Positions 39,355 to 48,544 of a DNA stretch of 64,000 nucleotides are shown in pieces. The stretch is taken from positions 186,001 to 250,000 of the forward strand of contig NZ_NVWY01000001.1 of assembly GCF_002733835.1 (NCBI RefSeq). The letters run 5' to 3'. Both the position numbers and the translations under genes were made by a program. Position 1 is the first letter of the stretch. Each line of letters starts with the position of its first letter. This DNA is from Alcanivorax sp. (GTDB lineage: Bacteria > Pseudomonadota > Gammaproteobacteria > Pseudomonadales > Alcanivoracaceae). The notes below the pieces were generated by a model. The model saw only the letters and a list, made by a program, of their open reading frames with translations, was not told the origin of the DNA and ran no database searches.

Positions 39355-39981
39355 ATGGCACGCACCGCATATCACCACGGCGATCTCCACCAGCAGGCCC
39401 ACGATCAGGCCCTGGCCGTGCTTCGCCTTGAAGGCGACAGCGCTATCAGTTTGCGCGGCATTGCCAAGCAGATTGGCGTCAGCGCCCCTGCGCTTTATCG
39501 CCACTATGCGGACCGGGAAAGCCTGCTGGCTGAGCTGGCCATCAGTGGCTTCGCCGCCCTGCGTCAGCAACTACTCAGTGTGGAGCAGCATGCTCCTCGC
39601 GCAGCGCTGATCGGCATCGGCCTGGCTTATGTGGCGTTTGCCCAATCCGAGCCCAACCTGTACCGGCTGATGTTTGGCGGCCGGGTACTTCCCAAAGGCG
39701 CCCATCCACGGCTCGATCAGGCCGGACTTGGCGCCTTCAATGTACTGCAGGACACGATTGCCCGGGGCCAACGGGCGGGCTATCTGAAGCCCGCACCGCT
39801 ATCGCTGATGACCGCCACCGCCTGGTCGCTGGTGCACGGCCTTTCACAGCTGACCATCGACGGCCATCTGCCCAATGCAGATGCCGAACCCCAACTCGCC
39901 GAAGGCATCACCAGCCTGTTGCTGGAGGGCGCCATCGCCCATACCGACGCCCATACCGATAACAACGAGGACACCCCATGA
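39355..39981 (+). CDS. TetR/AcrR family transcriptional regulator
   Basis: 208 aa. N-terminal helix-turn-helix ISLRGIAKQIGVSAPALYRHYADRESLLAEL (about 30-60), then an all-helical ligand domain (TetR_C-like, with AYVAFAQSEPNLYRLMF). It probably represses its own operon with the two downstream genes; its stop overlaps the next start (ATGA). The ligand is unknown; partner genes suggest a lipid or isoprenoid-like molecule. Confidence 0.88.
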   Translation: MARTAYHHGDLHQQAHDQALAVLRLEGDSAISLRGIAKQIGVSAPALYRHYADRESLLAELAISGFAALRQQLLSVEQHAPRAALIGIGLAYVAFAQSEPNLYRLMFGGRVLPKGAHPRLDQAGLGAFNVLQDTIARGQRAGYLKPAPLSLMTATAWSLVHGLSQLTIDGHLPNADAEPQLAEGITSLLLEGAIAHTDAHTDNNEDTP

Positions 39982-41603
39982 GCAGCCCAACCCCCAGCAC
40001 CCTTCGCGTCGGCCGCCGCTACCGCGCCAAACGTCTCGACGGGCCCTATGACGCCATCGTCATCGGTTCCGGCATTGGCGGTCTCACCGCCGCCGCCTGC
40101 CTGAGCAAAATGGGCAAGAAAGTGGTGGTGTTCGAGCAGCACTACACCGCCGGGGGCTTTACCCACAGCTATGACCGCAATGGCTACGAATGGGATGTGG
40201 GCGTGCACTACATCGGCGACATGGGCGCCGACCACACCATGGCCAAACGTCTGTTCGACCATGTCACCGACGGCGAGCTGAAATGGGCACCCATGGACGC
40301 CAACTACGACCGGCTGTTTATTGGCGACCGCCAGATCGACCTGATGGCCGGCCCCAAGGCCTTCGTGGACAGCCTAAAAAACGACTTCCCGGATGAGCAT
40401 CAGGCCATCGATACCTACATGGGCTACCTTAACCAGGTCGCCAAGGCCCTTCCCGGCGTCACCCTGGCAAAGGTGCTGCCGAACCTGCTGGCCGGCCCCT
40501 TCCGCCGTCTGGCCAACCGCAAGGCGCCGGCCTTCCTCAACCGCCCCACCCAGGAGGTACTCGAAGGCCTTACCAGTAATCAGGAACTGATCGCCGCCCT
40601 TACCGGCCAGTGGGGCGATAACGGCCTGGTCCCCACCGAGTCCAGCTTTATCATCCACTCGCTGATTGCCCGCCACTATCTTTATGGCGGCTATTACCCG
40701 GTCGGTGGCGCCTCGGAAATGGCCAAGACCATCATCCCCGTCATTCAGCAAAGCGGCGGCGAGGTGTTTACCTACGCGGACGTGAAAGAAATCCTTGTCG
40801 AGAAAGGCCGCGCTGTCGGCGTGCTGATGGCCGACGGAGAAACCGTCCGCGCCCCGGCCGTGATCAGCAACGCCGGGGTATACAACACCTTCGGCCCGCT
40901 GTTGGCCGATAAGGCGCCACACAAGGCCTTCTACCAGATGAAACTGGGCAACGTGCAGCGCTCCATGGCCAGCGTCTGCCTGTACATCGGTATTCAGGAC
41001 ACCGCAGAAAACCTGCAACTGCCGAAGACCAACTTCTGGATTTATCCGGGCACCGACCACGCCACACAAGTGGACAATTTCCTCAAGGCACCGGACGAGC
41101 ACGACATTCCGCTCACCTATATTTCCTTCCCCTCTGCCAAGGATCCCAGCTTTGCGGCACGCTATCCCGGCCGCGCCACCGTGGAAATTGTCGCGCCCGG
41201 CCCGTTCGAGTGGTATGCCGACTGGGCCGACAAGCCCTGGGGCAAACGCGGTGATGATTACGAAGCCAAAAAAGAAGCGTACTCGCAGCGTCTGCTGGAA
41301 AAGCTATACGAGAAGATGCCGCAGCTGCGCGGCAAGGTGGATTACTATGAATTGTCCACACCACTCTCCACCGACTACTTCTGCCGTTACAGCACCGGTG
41401 AGATTTATGGCCTGGATCACAATCCCGAACGATTCGAACAGGACTGGCTGAAACCGAAGACACGCATCCCCGGCCTGTACCTTACCGGGCAAGACGTGAT
41501 GACCTGCGGCGTGGTCGGTGCCATGGTCGGCGGCCTGCTTACCACCGTGGCGATCAGCGGCCTGAAAGGCCTGCCGCTGGCCAAGAAAATGTTTGTGGGC
41601 TAA
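39978..41603 (+). CDS. FAD-dependent oxidoreductase, CrtI / retinol-saturase type
   Basis: 541 aa. N-terminal dinucleotide fold DAIVIGSGIGGLTAAACL (near residues 26-43) with VVVFEQHYTAGGFTHSY, and a C-terminal FAD segment LYLTGQDVMTCGVVGAM. This is the phytoene desaturase/all-trans-retinol 13,14-reductase superfamily, which saturates or desaturates polyenes or lipids. The real substrate cannot be told from sequence. It sits between the TetR gene and an SGNH hydrolase, so it is likely co-regulated. Confidence 0.85.
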   Translation: MSSPTPSTLRVGRRYRAKRLDGPYDAIVIGSGIGGLTAAACLSKMGKKVVVFEQHYTAGGFTHSYDRNGYEWDVGVHYIGDMGADHTMAKRLFDHVTDGELKWAPMDANYDRLFIGDRQIDLMAGPKAFVDSLKNDFPDEHQAIDTYMGYLNQVAKALPGVTLAKVLPNLLAGPFRRLANRKAPAFLNRPTQEVLEGLTSNQELIAALTGQWGDNGLVPTESSFIIHSLIARHYLYGGYYPVGGASEMAKTIIPVIQQSGGEVFTYADVKEILVEKGRAVGVLMADGETVRAPAVISNAGVYNTFGPLLADKAPHKAFYQMKLGNVQRSMASVCLYIGIQDTAENLQLPKTNFWIYPGTDHATQVDNFLKAPDEHDIPLTYISFPSAKDPSFAARYPGRATVEIVAPGPFEWYADWADKPWGKRGDDYEAKKEAYSQRLLEKLYEKMPQLRGKVDYYELSTPLSTDYFCRYSTGEIYGLDHNPERFEQDWLKPKTRIPGLYLTGQDVMTCGVVGAMVGGLLTTVAISGLKGLPLAKKMFVG

Positions 41604-41606
41604 GCC

Positions 41607-42350
41607 ATGCATTTGCCGTTCTGGTTCAGCGTTGGCGCGCTCAGCCCCGTGGTGATACCACTGGCACTCTACACCCGCCGCACCACCGTGCGGCTCCCGG
41701 AGGCCAGTGGCGAACCCCGGGGGCAATGGGGTAAAGGCGCGCCGGCAACACGCCTGCTGGTCATCGGCGAGTCTACGGCTGCCGGTGTTGGCACCGCGCA
41801 TCATCGCCAGGGGCTGGCCAGCCAGTTGGCCCTGCAGCTGCACCAGCACTCCGGGCACGCCGTCGCCTGGCACACTCTCGGGGTTAACGGCATTCGCCTG
41901 GAGGCACTGCTCGCCAACCTTGCCAACATCGCTCTGCCAGAGGTGGATGAGATTTTCATCAGTATGGGCGTCAATGACACCACCGGGCTGACCTCCCGGC
42001 GGCGCTACCGCGCAGGGCTGCTCCGCCTGGTTCAGGCACTGCGCAAGCAGCACCCCGCTATTCGGGTCACCCTGCTGGCCGTGCCCCCCATGCACCGCTT
42101 TACCGCCCTGCCCATCCCGTTAAGACAACTGCTCGGGTGGCGCGCCAGGCAACTGGACCAGCAACACCGCCATGTGGTCGCCGACGATAACACCCTGCTC
42201 TATCTCGGCTACCCCGCCCTGCAGGATCCCACCCTGCTCGCCGAAGACGGCTACCACCCCAGCGCCAGCGGTTACCGGGCCATGGCTGGCGCCCTGGTGG
42301 AACAGCTCCTCAGTGACCAGGAAACGCGACCCCCATCACAAATGTCATGA
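41607..42350 (+). CDS. SGNH/GDSL hydrolase
   Basis: 247 aa. Starts with a hydrophobic N-terminal helix (probable uncleaved anchor, residues 5-20). Block I GESTAAG holds the catalytic Ser, block III GVND the Asn, and block V DGYHPS the Asp/His. Likely an esterase or lipase at the membrane. It starts three bases after the FAD oxidoreductase stop, as the third gene of the TetR operon. Confidence 0.85.
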   Translation: MHLPFWFSVGALSPVVIPLALYTRRTTVRLPEASGEPRGQWGKGAPATRLLVIGESTAAGVGTAHHRQGLASQLALQLHQHSGHAVAWHTLGVNGIRLEALLANLANIALPEVDEIFISMGVNDTTGLTSRRRYRAGLLRLVQALRKQHPAIRVTLLAVPPMHRFTALPIPLRQLLGWRARQLDQQHRHVVADDNTLLYLGYPALQDPTLLAEDGYHPSASGYRAMAGALVEQLLSDQETRPPSQMS

Positions 42351-42455
42351 CCTGCCCACCGCCGCGACGGCAAATTTCGTAAGCTTCTCGTCGGGGAAAG
42401 CCACACCTTCACATTATCAAAAATCCATTACACCGCTTGCTACAAGGGAATGACT

Positions 42456-42953
42456 ATGAACGCATGGAGCCATGCGGCTGGCTGCGTATTGCTGATTGCC
42501 AGCACCGCCATCCACGCCAATACCACCGAACATACCCAACAAGAAGAGCCGAGAACCCTGACCGAAGCAGAGATGCTTCAGCAGTACCAGGAATATGTGG
42601 AACACCTCTGGCAAGGCATGAGCCCTCAACAGGGTCGCATAACCCTGGACGGTGCCGGCGCCGTACTGGAGGTGCCAGACGATTTTTACTATCTGGACAG
42701 CGAAGACGCCCGGGTTGTGCTTGAGGACATGTGGGGCAATCCACCAGACCAGAACACACTGGGCATGCTTTTTCCTGCCAACTACCAGCCCTTTGATGAA
42801 CAGGCGTGGGGCGTGGATATCGCCTACGTGGAAGAAGGGCATGTTGACGACGAGGATGCTTCCAGCATCCTTTCCCAGCTTCTGCCTGAAAACCGGAACC
42901 AAAAAAAAGCGAACCCGAAGGTTCGCTTTTTCTGCTTTCATCATTGCGCCTGA
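42456..42953 (+). pseudogene. Truncated DUF2167 membrane protein gene
   Basis: 165 codons. A signal peptide (ending near AIHA) leads into the DUF2167 start: GRITLDGAGAVLEVPDDFYYLD, WGNPPDQNTLGMLFPANYQPF, AWGVDIAYVEEGHVDDEDAS. Intact family members continue for about another 150-180 residues and end with membrane helices. Here homology stops after residue about 130. The remaining frame runs through the fadL terminator hairpin (KKANPKVRFF) and stops two bases before the fadL stop codon. A 3' deletion fused to the convergent terminator is the simplest reading. ATG 42456 has AAGGGA at good spacing; ATG 42450 is too close. Confidence 0.7.
42903..42931 (-). terminator. Terminator of the FadL-type gene
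   Basis: Stem GCGAACC (42909-42915) / GGTTCGC (42920-42926), loop CGAA, flanked by an A-run and a T-run, so it works in both directions. It lies inside the 3' end of the truncated DUF2167 frame. Confidence 0.85.
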
Positions 42954-42954
42954 T

Positions 42955-44265
42955 TTAGAAGCGGTAGCTCATTTGGGCACCAATAATATCGGCATCCAGT
43001 TCATAGGTACCCTTCAACTGAGCACCTTTATCTGTCCGGTTAATATCCGCATCATCAACAAACACATGGGCATAACCCACATCAATGGTCATATTTTCCA
43101 TCGGTGTAAAGCCTGCACCCAAGGTCGCCCAGACACGGTCAGAGTCTGGAGAAATTGCGGAACGGTTATTGGTTCCCTGAGTAGATTCCTCTTGGGCCAC
43201 ACCGAAACGCAATACCGTGCTTTCATTCAGTGAATGACGGACACCCAATGAATAACGGACCGCATTTTCCCAGTCAAAACTCTCCGTTGGCTCGAATGCC
43301 AAGTCCGGGCTTTCAACTACCAGAGCATCCAGGCTACTCCACTCCATCCACTCTACACCCAAGAGGATTTGGGTTTGATCGGATAAATCACCCGCATAGG
43401 AAAGCTGTAATGAAGCAGGCAAATCAATGTCGGCCGTACCGGAATATTGCCCGGCGGCAACCGGATTACCTGAGGCAGTAGAGAGTGCGGACCCCAACGG
43501 ACTAAAAGTAATATCGCCTTCGACTTCATACGAAATCTCTGAACGATACCCAACACCAAAATGGTTATTATCATCGGGACTGTAGGTCATGCCCACATTC
43601 CAACCATAAGCGTCATCGTCACCTTCAAGGCGCGTCAAGGAGTTGCGAATATCGGCGTCCAGCTTTTGGTAGCTAACGCCAACACCAACACTCAATGAGT
43701 CGCTCAATTCAATACCGATGGATGGATTAATATTATACGTTTTGAGATCAGACTCCGTAGAGTAAGCATCACCTGCCGTCACCGGACCCAAGCCAAGGGC
43801 TGTCAGATCATAACCATTACCCCAGCCATCCTCGTACTCAATTTCAGTACCAAAAGGCGCTGTTACAGACAGACCAAATGTCATGGAATCGCTGATAGGA
43901 ACAGCAAGAAAACCACTTCCTACAAAAGGCTCCACATCTTCAAAGTCACCGGATCCAACGCCACTCTGTGCAGCAATAGGTGGAGGTAATGGAAGGCCCT
44001 GAATGGCACCATCATTATCAGCTTCAAAATGTGTATCAACCCACACCTGGTGCACAGCCACTGAAAGCTCAGTCTTTTTCAGGCCGGCCAGTGTTGCCGG
44101 GTTGTACCATTGATTTGAAGCATTTTCGCTGAGTACTGCCGAACCCGCATACGCGGTACCCATCGCAGAGACGGATTGATACGACACACCAAAACCACTG
44201 GCCATGGTCTGGCCGGCAACCAGTCCTAAAGCGGAACCAATAAGTAACGCACCTGTTTTTTTCAT
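42955..44265 (-). CDS. fadL: FadL/OmpP1/TodX family outer-membrane transporter
   Basis: 436 aa from ATG 44265 with GAGGGAGAG upstream; the open frame to 44340 adds residues with no signal character. Signal peptide MKKTGALLIGSALGLVAGQTMA, then the FadL hatch signature (SVSAMGTAYAGSAVLSENASNQWYNPA) and a beta barrel ending in Phe (AQMSYRF). It takes up long-chain fatty acids or hydrocarbons. A -35 TTGCTG / -10 TATAAG pair with 18-nt spacing lies upstream on the minus strand. Pairs functionally with the adjacent acyl-CoA dehydrogenase. Confidence 0.92.
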   Translation of the reverse strand: MKKTGALLIGSALGLVAGQTMASGFGVSYQSVSAMGTAYAGSAVLSENASNQWYNPATLAGLKKTELSVAVHQVWVDTHFEADNDGAIQGLPLPPPIAAQSGVGSGDFEDVEPFVGSGFLAVPISDSMTFGLSVTAPFGTEIEYEDGWGNGYDLTALGLGPVTAGDAYSTESDLKTYNINPSIGIELSDSLSVGVGVSYQKLDADIRNSLTRLEGDDDAYGWNVGMTYSPDDNNHFGVGYRSEISYEVEGDITFSPLGSALSTASGNPVAAGQYSGTADIDLPASLQLSYAGDLSDQTQILLGVEWMEWSSLDALVVESPDLAFEPTESFDWENAVRYSLGVRHSLNESTVLRFGVAQEESTQGTNNRSAISPDSDRVWATLGAGFTPMENMTIDVGYAHVFVDDADINRTDKGAQLKGTYELDADIIGAQMSYRF

Positions 44266-44422
44266 TGCTGCTCTCCCTCTTCCTAAAATTATTAGCGTAC
44301 ACGCAAGATCATTCCTCGATCTGACTTCACTTATACACAACTTAGGCGAATAACAGCAAGACCCGTAAAATCCTCATACTTTCACACTAGAAACTGTCAC
44401 TTTGTAAAATTACGCCCACAAA

Positions 44423-44448
44423 AAAAGGGCTGCCGAAGCAGCCCTTTT
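44423..44448 (-). terminator. Terminator of the acyl-CoA dehydrogenase gene
   Basis: Perfect 11-bp stem AAAAGGGCTGC / GCAGCCCTTTT with CGAA loop, 20 bases past the stop. Confidence 0.9.
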
Positions 44449-44467
44449 GTTTACCGTCCGGGTGGCA

Positions 44468-45613
44468 TCAATCCGCCAGCACCGCCTTGGCAACAATGGT
44501 TTTCATAATCTCGTTGGTGCCACCGTAAATCCGCTGTACACGGGAGTCGGCGAACATACGGGCGATCGGGTATTCCCACATGTAGCCATAACCACCGTGC
44601 AGCTGCAGGCACTCGTCGATCACTTCGCACTGCAGGTCGGTAATGTAGTATTTGCCCGCCGCTGCGGTAGGAATATCCAGTTCTTTCTTCAGGTGCAGTT
44701 CCAGACAGCGGTCCACATAGGCGCGAGCCACTTCAAGCTTGGTGTGCATCTCGGCAATCTTGAACTGGGTGTTCTGGAAACCGGCGATCGGTTTACCGAA
44801 GGCCTTTCTTTCCTTCACGTATTCGATGGTGTGCGCCAGCGCAGACTCGGCCATGGCCAGACCACCAATGGAAATACCGAGACGTTCCTGGGGCAATTCT
44901 TTCATCAGGTAAATAAAGCCCATGCCTTCTTCACCCAGCAGGTTTTCTGCCGGTACGCGCACGTCCTGGAAAAACAGCTCGGAGGTGTCCTGGGCCTTCA
45001 TGCCCACTTTCTTCAGGTTCTTGCCTTTCTCGAACCCCTCGGAATCGGTTTCCACCACAAACAGGCTGATGCCCTTGGCGCCTTTGGTGGGATCGGTTTT
45101 TGCCACTACAATCACGATGTCCGCATTCTGGCCATTGGTGATGAAGGTCTTGGAGCCGTTCAGCACGTAGTGATCGCCGTCTTTCACCGCGGTGGTTTTC
45201 ACGCCTTGCAGGTCGGAGCCCGCGCCGGGCTCGGTCATGGCGATGGCTCCAATCATTTCACCGGTGACCATCTTCGGCAGGTATTTCTGTTTCAATACTT
45301 CAGAGCCATTGTTCTCAATGTAAGGCGCCACAATTTCTGTATGCAGCCCCCAGCCAATGCCGGTGAGGCCCAGTTTGGCAATCTCTTCACTGATCACCAC
45401 GCTGTAGAGGAAATCAGCGCCGATACCGCCGTATTCTTCACTCACCATGGGGCACAGAAAACCCTGCTCGCCCGCTTTTAACCATACCTCTTTAGGCACA
45501 ACGCCCTGCTGCTCCCATTCTTCATTGAAGGGAACGGCTTCGTTTTCCAGGAATTTGCGTACGGTATCGCGGAAGGTTTCGTGGTCAGAACTAAACAGCG
45601 TACGGGGAATCAT
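44468..45613 (-). CDS. Acyl-CoA dehydrogenase, long-chain/isovaleryl-like
   Basis: 381 aa from ATG 45613 (GGAG six bases upstream; ATG 45616 is the alternative). FAD flavoprotein of beta-oxidation: AIAMTEPGAGSDLQG, FITNGQ, RKAFGKPIAGFQ and LQLHGGYGYMWEYPIAR are family signatures. The medium-chain catalytic Glu position is Gly here (IYGGTNEIMK), as in LCAD and isovaleryl-CoA dehydrogenases, where the base is on helix G. Substrate length is therefore uncertain. Neighbour of a fadL-type porin. Confidence 0.9.
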   Translation of the reverse strand: MIPRTLFSSDHETFRDTVRKFLENEAVPFNEEWEQQGVVPKEVWLKAGEQGFLCPMVSEEYGGIGADFLYSVVISEEIAKLGLTGIGWGLHTEIVAPYIENNGSEVLKQKYLPKMVTGEMIGAIAMTEPGAGSDLQGVKTTAVKDGDHYVLNGSKTFITNGQNADIVIVVAKTDPTKGAKGISLFVVETDSEGFEKGKNLKKVGMKAQDTSELFFQDVRVPAENLLGEEGMGFIYLMKELPQERLGISIGGLAMAESALAHTIEYVKERKAFGKPIAGFQNTQFKIAEMHTKLEVARAYVDRCLELHLKKELDIPTAAAGKYYITDLQCEVIDECLQLHGGYGYMWEYPIARMFADSRVQRIYGGTNEIMKTIVAKAVLAD

Positions 45614-45778
45614 CATGCTCTCCGGCATCAGGTTATCGGGAGTGGCCCCAACGCCGGACTGGCAGGGGCACAGAATGCCCCATAATGTTCACTGTGGCGG
45701 TCATCGGGCAATGACCGAAACGCTCAGGCCCTTGCTCATCTGTGAAACCCGGCCAATGACCCTCCTGCCGGAAGCTGA

Positions 45779-46861
45779 TCAGGCGCGGTGTTCACGGCCC
45801 AGATATTCAGAGGATTGCATCTCTTGCAAGCGGGAACGGGTGCGCTCAAATTCGAAATCCAGCCGTCCACCGGCATAGATATCCTCGATGGGCACCTCGG
45901 CGGCGACCACCAGTTTGACGGCACGGTCGTAGAATTCATCCACCAGGTTGATAAAGCGCCGGGCCATGTCGTCCTTGCCCGCGCCCATCTGCTCCACATT
46001 GGCCAACAGCACGGTGTGGAACTCCCGGGCAATTTCGATGTAATCGGTCTGGCTGCGCGGCCCATCGCACAGTTCCTTGAACTCAAACCAGACCACATCG
46101 TCCGCGCAGACGACGGTAGCAATTTTGCGGCCCTCAATCAGCACATTGCCACGATCCCGGTGGCGGGAGTGATCCGGCTCCAAGGTCTGGAATCGTTCCT
46201 GCAGAAAGGCATCAGCCCCTTTCCCCAGGGGGCAGTGATATAGCTCGACCTGCTCCAGCAGACGCAGGCGGTAGTCATTGCCGCCGTCCACGTTCAGCAC
46301 CTGGGTGTGCTCTTTCAGCAAATCAATGGCAGGGAGAAAACGGGCCCGTTGCAGGCCATCCTTGTACAGGCCATCCGGCTCGATGTTGGAGGTAGCCACC
46401 AGGGTCACGCCGTTGGCGAACAGCTCCTGCATCAAGCCAGCCAGTATCATGGCGTCGGTGATGTCGGTGACAAAGAATTCATCAAAACACAGCACCCGGG
46501 CCTGGCTGGCAAATTTGCGGGCGATGCTGATCAGCGGATTTTTTTCGCCCTGGCGTTCACGCATTTCCCGGTGCACTTTCTGCATAAAACGGTGAAAGTG
46601 CATGCGGCGCTTTTCCTTGAACGGCAGAGTCTGGAAAAACACATCCATCAGGTAGGTTTTGCCACGGCCCACGCCACCCCACATATACAGACCCATCTGC
46701 GGGCGGGGCTTGCGGAAGCGCCCGAACAAACCGCCTGACGATGGCTCTGCCAGCAAACGATGGTAGAGGTCGTCCAGCGCGGCGACGGCCCGCTCCTGGG
46801 CCGGGTCCTGGAAAAAGTCATCGCGCTGAAGGTCGGCCTTGTATTGCTCAAGAGGGGTCAT
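45779..46861 (-). CDS. zapE: Cell division ATPase ZapE (AFG1 family)
   Basis: 360 aa from ATG 46861; the open frame to 47062 overlaps the next gene and is not conserved. Walker A GGVGRGKTYLMD, Walker B VLCFDEFFVTD, sensor ATSNIEPDGLY. ZapE destabilises FtsZ polymers late in constriction. Located ahead of yhcB and the DegS-type protease as in enterics and pseudomonads. Confidence 0.95.
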   Translation of the reverse strand: MTPLEQYKADLQRDDFFQDPAQERAVAALDDLYHRLLAEPSSGGLFGRFRKPRPQMGLYMWGGVGRGKTYLMDVFFQTLPFKEKRRMHFHRFMQKVHREMRERQGEKNPLISIARKFASQARVLCFDEFFVTDITDAMILAGLMQELFANGVTLVATSNIEPDGLYKDGLQRARFLPAIDLLKEHTQVLNVDGGNDYRLRLLEQVELYHCPLGKGADAFLQERFQTLEPDHSRHRDRGNVLIEGRKIATVVCADDVVWFEFKELCDGPRSQTDYIEIAREFHTVLLANVEQMGAGKDDMARRFINLVDEFYDRAVKLVVAAEVPIEDIYAGGRLDFEFERTRSRLQEMQSSEYLGREHRA

Positions 46862-46992
46862 GGGTCGCGGACCTGCCACTATGTAGTTGAAACCGGCTAA
46901 GGGCCTGAAACAGGCCCGGCAAGGGCGGGCCAATGTAGCGCCGGGGCCGCCAGCTGACAACCATCCGGGGAAAATCCACTCGCAGGGCAAAG

Positions 46993-47625
46993 CTAACCGG
47001 GCAGGTGGCTGGCCGCAACCTCCTTCAGGTCCACCAGCTTGCCGTGGAAAAAATGGCCGCAATCCGGGAAACGGACCAGATCGGGGGCAAGGGGTGTTTG
47101 CTCTGCCCAGCGAAACACCTGCTCCGCCGGCACCACTTCATCGTCCTCACCCTGCACCACGGTCACCGGGCAGCCTGTGTCTTCAATTTCGGCAAACGGA
47201 TAATGGTGCACTGGCGGCGCCACCAGCAGCAGTTCCCGGGCGGGCATACCGTTGGCCTTGAGAATTTCCGCCCCGCGCGCCGCCACAAAACTGCCAAAGG
47301 AAAAACCCGACAACCACAGCGGCAATTGCGGATACTGGTGTGTCAGCCAACTGTGGATAGCCAGCAGATCCTCGGTTTCGCCGATGCCATCGCTATAGGC
47401 CCCCTGGCTTTCACCCACACCCCGGAAATTGAAGCGCACCACCACGGCCCCTTTATCCCGGGCCAGCCGAGCCAGGGTTGTCACCACCTTGTTGTCCATG
47501 GTGCCACCAAACAGGGGGTGGGGGTGGCAAACAATGGCCACAAACGGCGGCGTATCACTACCCTGTTCCACGACGACCTCCAGCTGCCCGGCTGGACCGG
47601 ATAAGGTTTGCCGTTGTGCTGCCAT
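46993..47625 (-). CDS. Alpha/beta hydrolase (KAN-L3/TEX30-like, COG2945)
   Basis: 210 aa. HPHPLFGGTMDNKVV near the N-terminus, nucleophile elbow GFSFGS, acid in GEDDEVV and His in CGHFFHGK make a complete triad. NFRGVGESQGAYSDG is a conserved loop. Probable esterase; substrate unknown. The 131-nt gap to zapE contains a perfect 7-bp hairpin GGGCCTG/CAGGCCC (46901-46917) of unknown role. Confidence 0.88.
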   Translation of the reverse strand: MAAQRQTLSGPAGQLEVVVEQGSDTPPFVAIVCHPHPLFGGTMDNKVVTTLARLARDKGAVVVRFNFRGVGESQGAYSDGIGETEDLLAIHSWLTHQYPQLPLWLSGFSFGSFVAARGAEILKANGMPARELLLVAPPVHHYPFAEIEDTGCPVTVVQGEDDEVVPAEQVFRWAEQTPLAPDLVRFPDCGHFFHGKLVDLKEVAASHLPG

Positions 47626-47741
47626 TTTCTACTCCTATCGCATCCTGTTACGCCTTTCACCCTTGGCGGCTGAGCAGCTCTGTGCTGCAATAGCCTCAGC
47701 GTTATCGCCAGCGTCTTGGCGATACCTTACAGGAGTATGCC

Positions 47742-48266
47742 ATGGATATGCTGACAACTGGGGTGCTGTGCTTTGCTGCCGGCGTGGTGGTAGGTGCAGG
47801 ACTGCTTTTCTGGTTGTTACCGGCACGGCGGCAAGCCGGCCAACTGATTCGTGACCGTGACGAGGCCCGTCAGGCACTGAATCATTATCGGGACAAGGTA
47901 GACGATCATTTTCTGCAGACCGCTGATCTGGTCAACGATATGACCCAGGCGTATCGCTCCGTGCATGAGCATTTGTCCAAGGGCGCCCAGGTACTCTGCT
48001 CTGAAGTGGGCCGCAAACGGGCCGTGGCCAAATCCCTGGATTCCGCACCGGACAAGGAGAATAGCGAACCCATGGCGCCACCACTGGATTATGCCCCCAG
48101 CGCCAAGGGCACGCTCTCGGAAGACTTTGGCCTGCAGCAAAAACCCACCGGCCCCTTTGCGCCAGTGGACGTGGCCGATAACCCGATCCCCGACACCGTG
48201 GTCGAGCCGCCCCGGGATTATGCCGAGGGAGATGACGACGCCGCAGATGACAAGAAACCCGGCTGA
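47742..48266 (+). CDS. zapG: YhcB/ZapG (DUF1043) membrane protein
   Basis: 174 aa. One N-terminal transmembrane helix (residues 5-27, with AAGVVVGAGLLFWLL), a coiled-coil stretch with ARQALNHYRDKVDDHFLQTADLVNDM, the family signature, then a disordered acidic tail. It links division and elongation machineries. AGGAG precedes the start. The 116-nt divergent gap has an 8-bp TATCGCCA/TGGCGATA hairpin at its downstream end. Confidence 0.92.
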   Translation: MDMLTTGVLCFAAGVVVGAGLLFWLLPARRQAGQLIRDRDEARQALNHYRDKVDDHFLQTADLVNDMTQAYRSVHEHLSKGAQVLCSEVGRKRAVAKSLDSAPDKENSEPMAPPLDYAPSAKGTLSEDFGLQQKPTGPFAPVDVADNPIPDTVVEPPRDYAEGDDDAADDKKPG

Positions 48267-48302
48267 TGGCCGAGCAACCATAAAAAAAGCCCGCTGATGC
48301 GG

Positions 48303-48450
48303 TAATACCGTTCACTTAAGGTTCTGTGCCAGACCTGAAGCCTTCGCGATGTAAACATCGCCCCCCCTCAAACTTCGGGATTGGTGGGAAGTCATGCTCG
48401 CATGACGAAGATGTTCGCGCAGCGCTGCTTCCCCTAAATGAACAGCATTG
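48303..48450. mobile_element. 148-bp MITE with IS4-like ends inserted in the yhcB terminator
   Basis: Ends are TAATACCGTTCACTTAAGG (48303-48321) and, inverted, CAATGCTGTTCATTTAGGGG (48431-48450), close to the E. coli IS4 end TAATGCCGATCAGTTAAGG. It is flanked by an exact 11-bp duplication CGCTGATGCGG (48292-48302 and 48451-48461). IS4 is known to make 11-13 bp duplications. Removing element and one copy restores a terminator with stem AAAAAAGCCCGC / GCGGGCTTTTTT. No ORF inside. It carries two REP-like palindromes (48340-48362 minus, 48384-48410 plus). Confidence 0.8.
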
Positions 48451-48544
48451 CGCTGATGCGGGCTTTTTTATGGTTCATCACATCTTGGCGTGAATAACAC
48501 GTTTCTCGCCGTTTGACTGGCTTATCGTGAACACTCCGCACTTT

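Noticed and set aside
46901-46917. GGGCCTG/CAGGCCC hairpin as a terminator
   Set aside because: No T-run on either strand and it lies upstream of zapE, between co-directional genes; role unknown.
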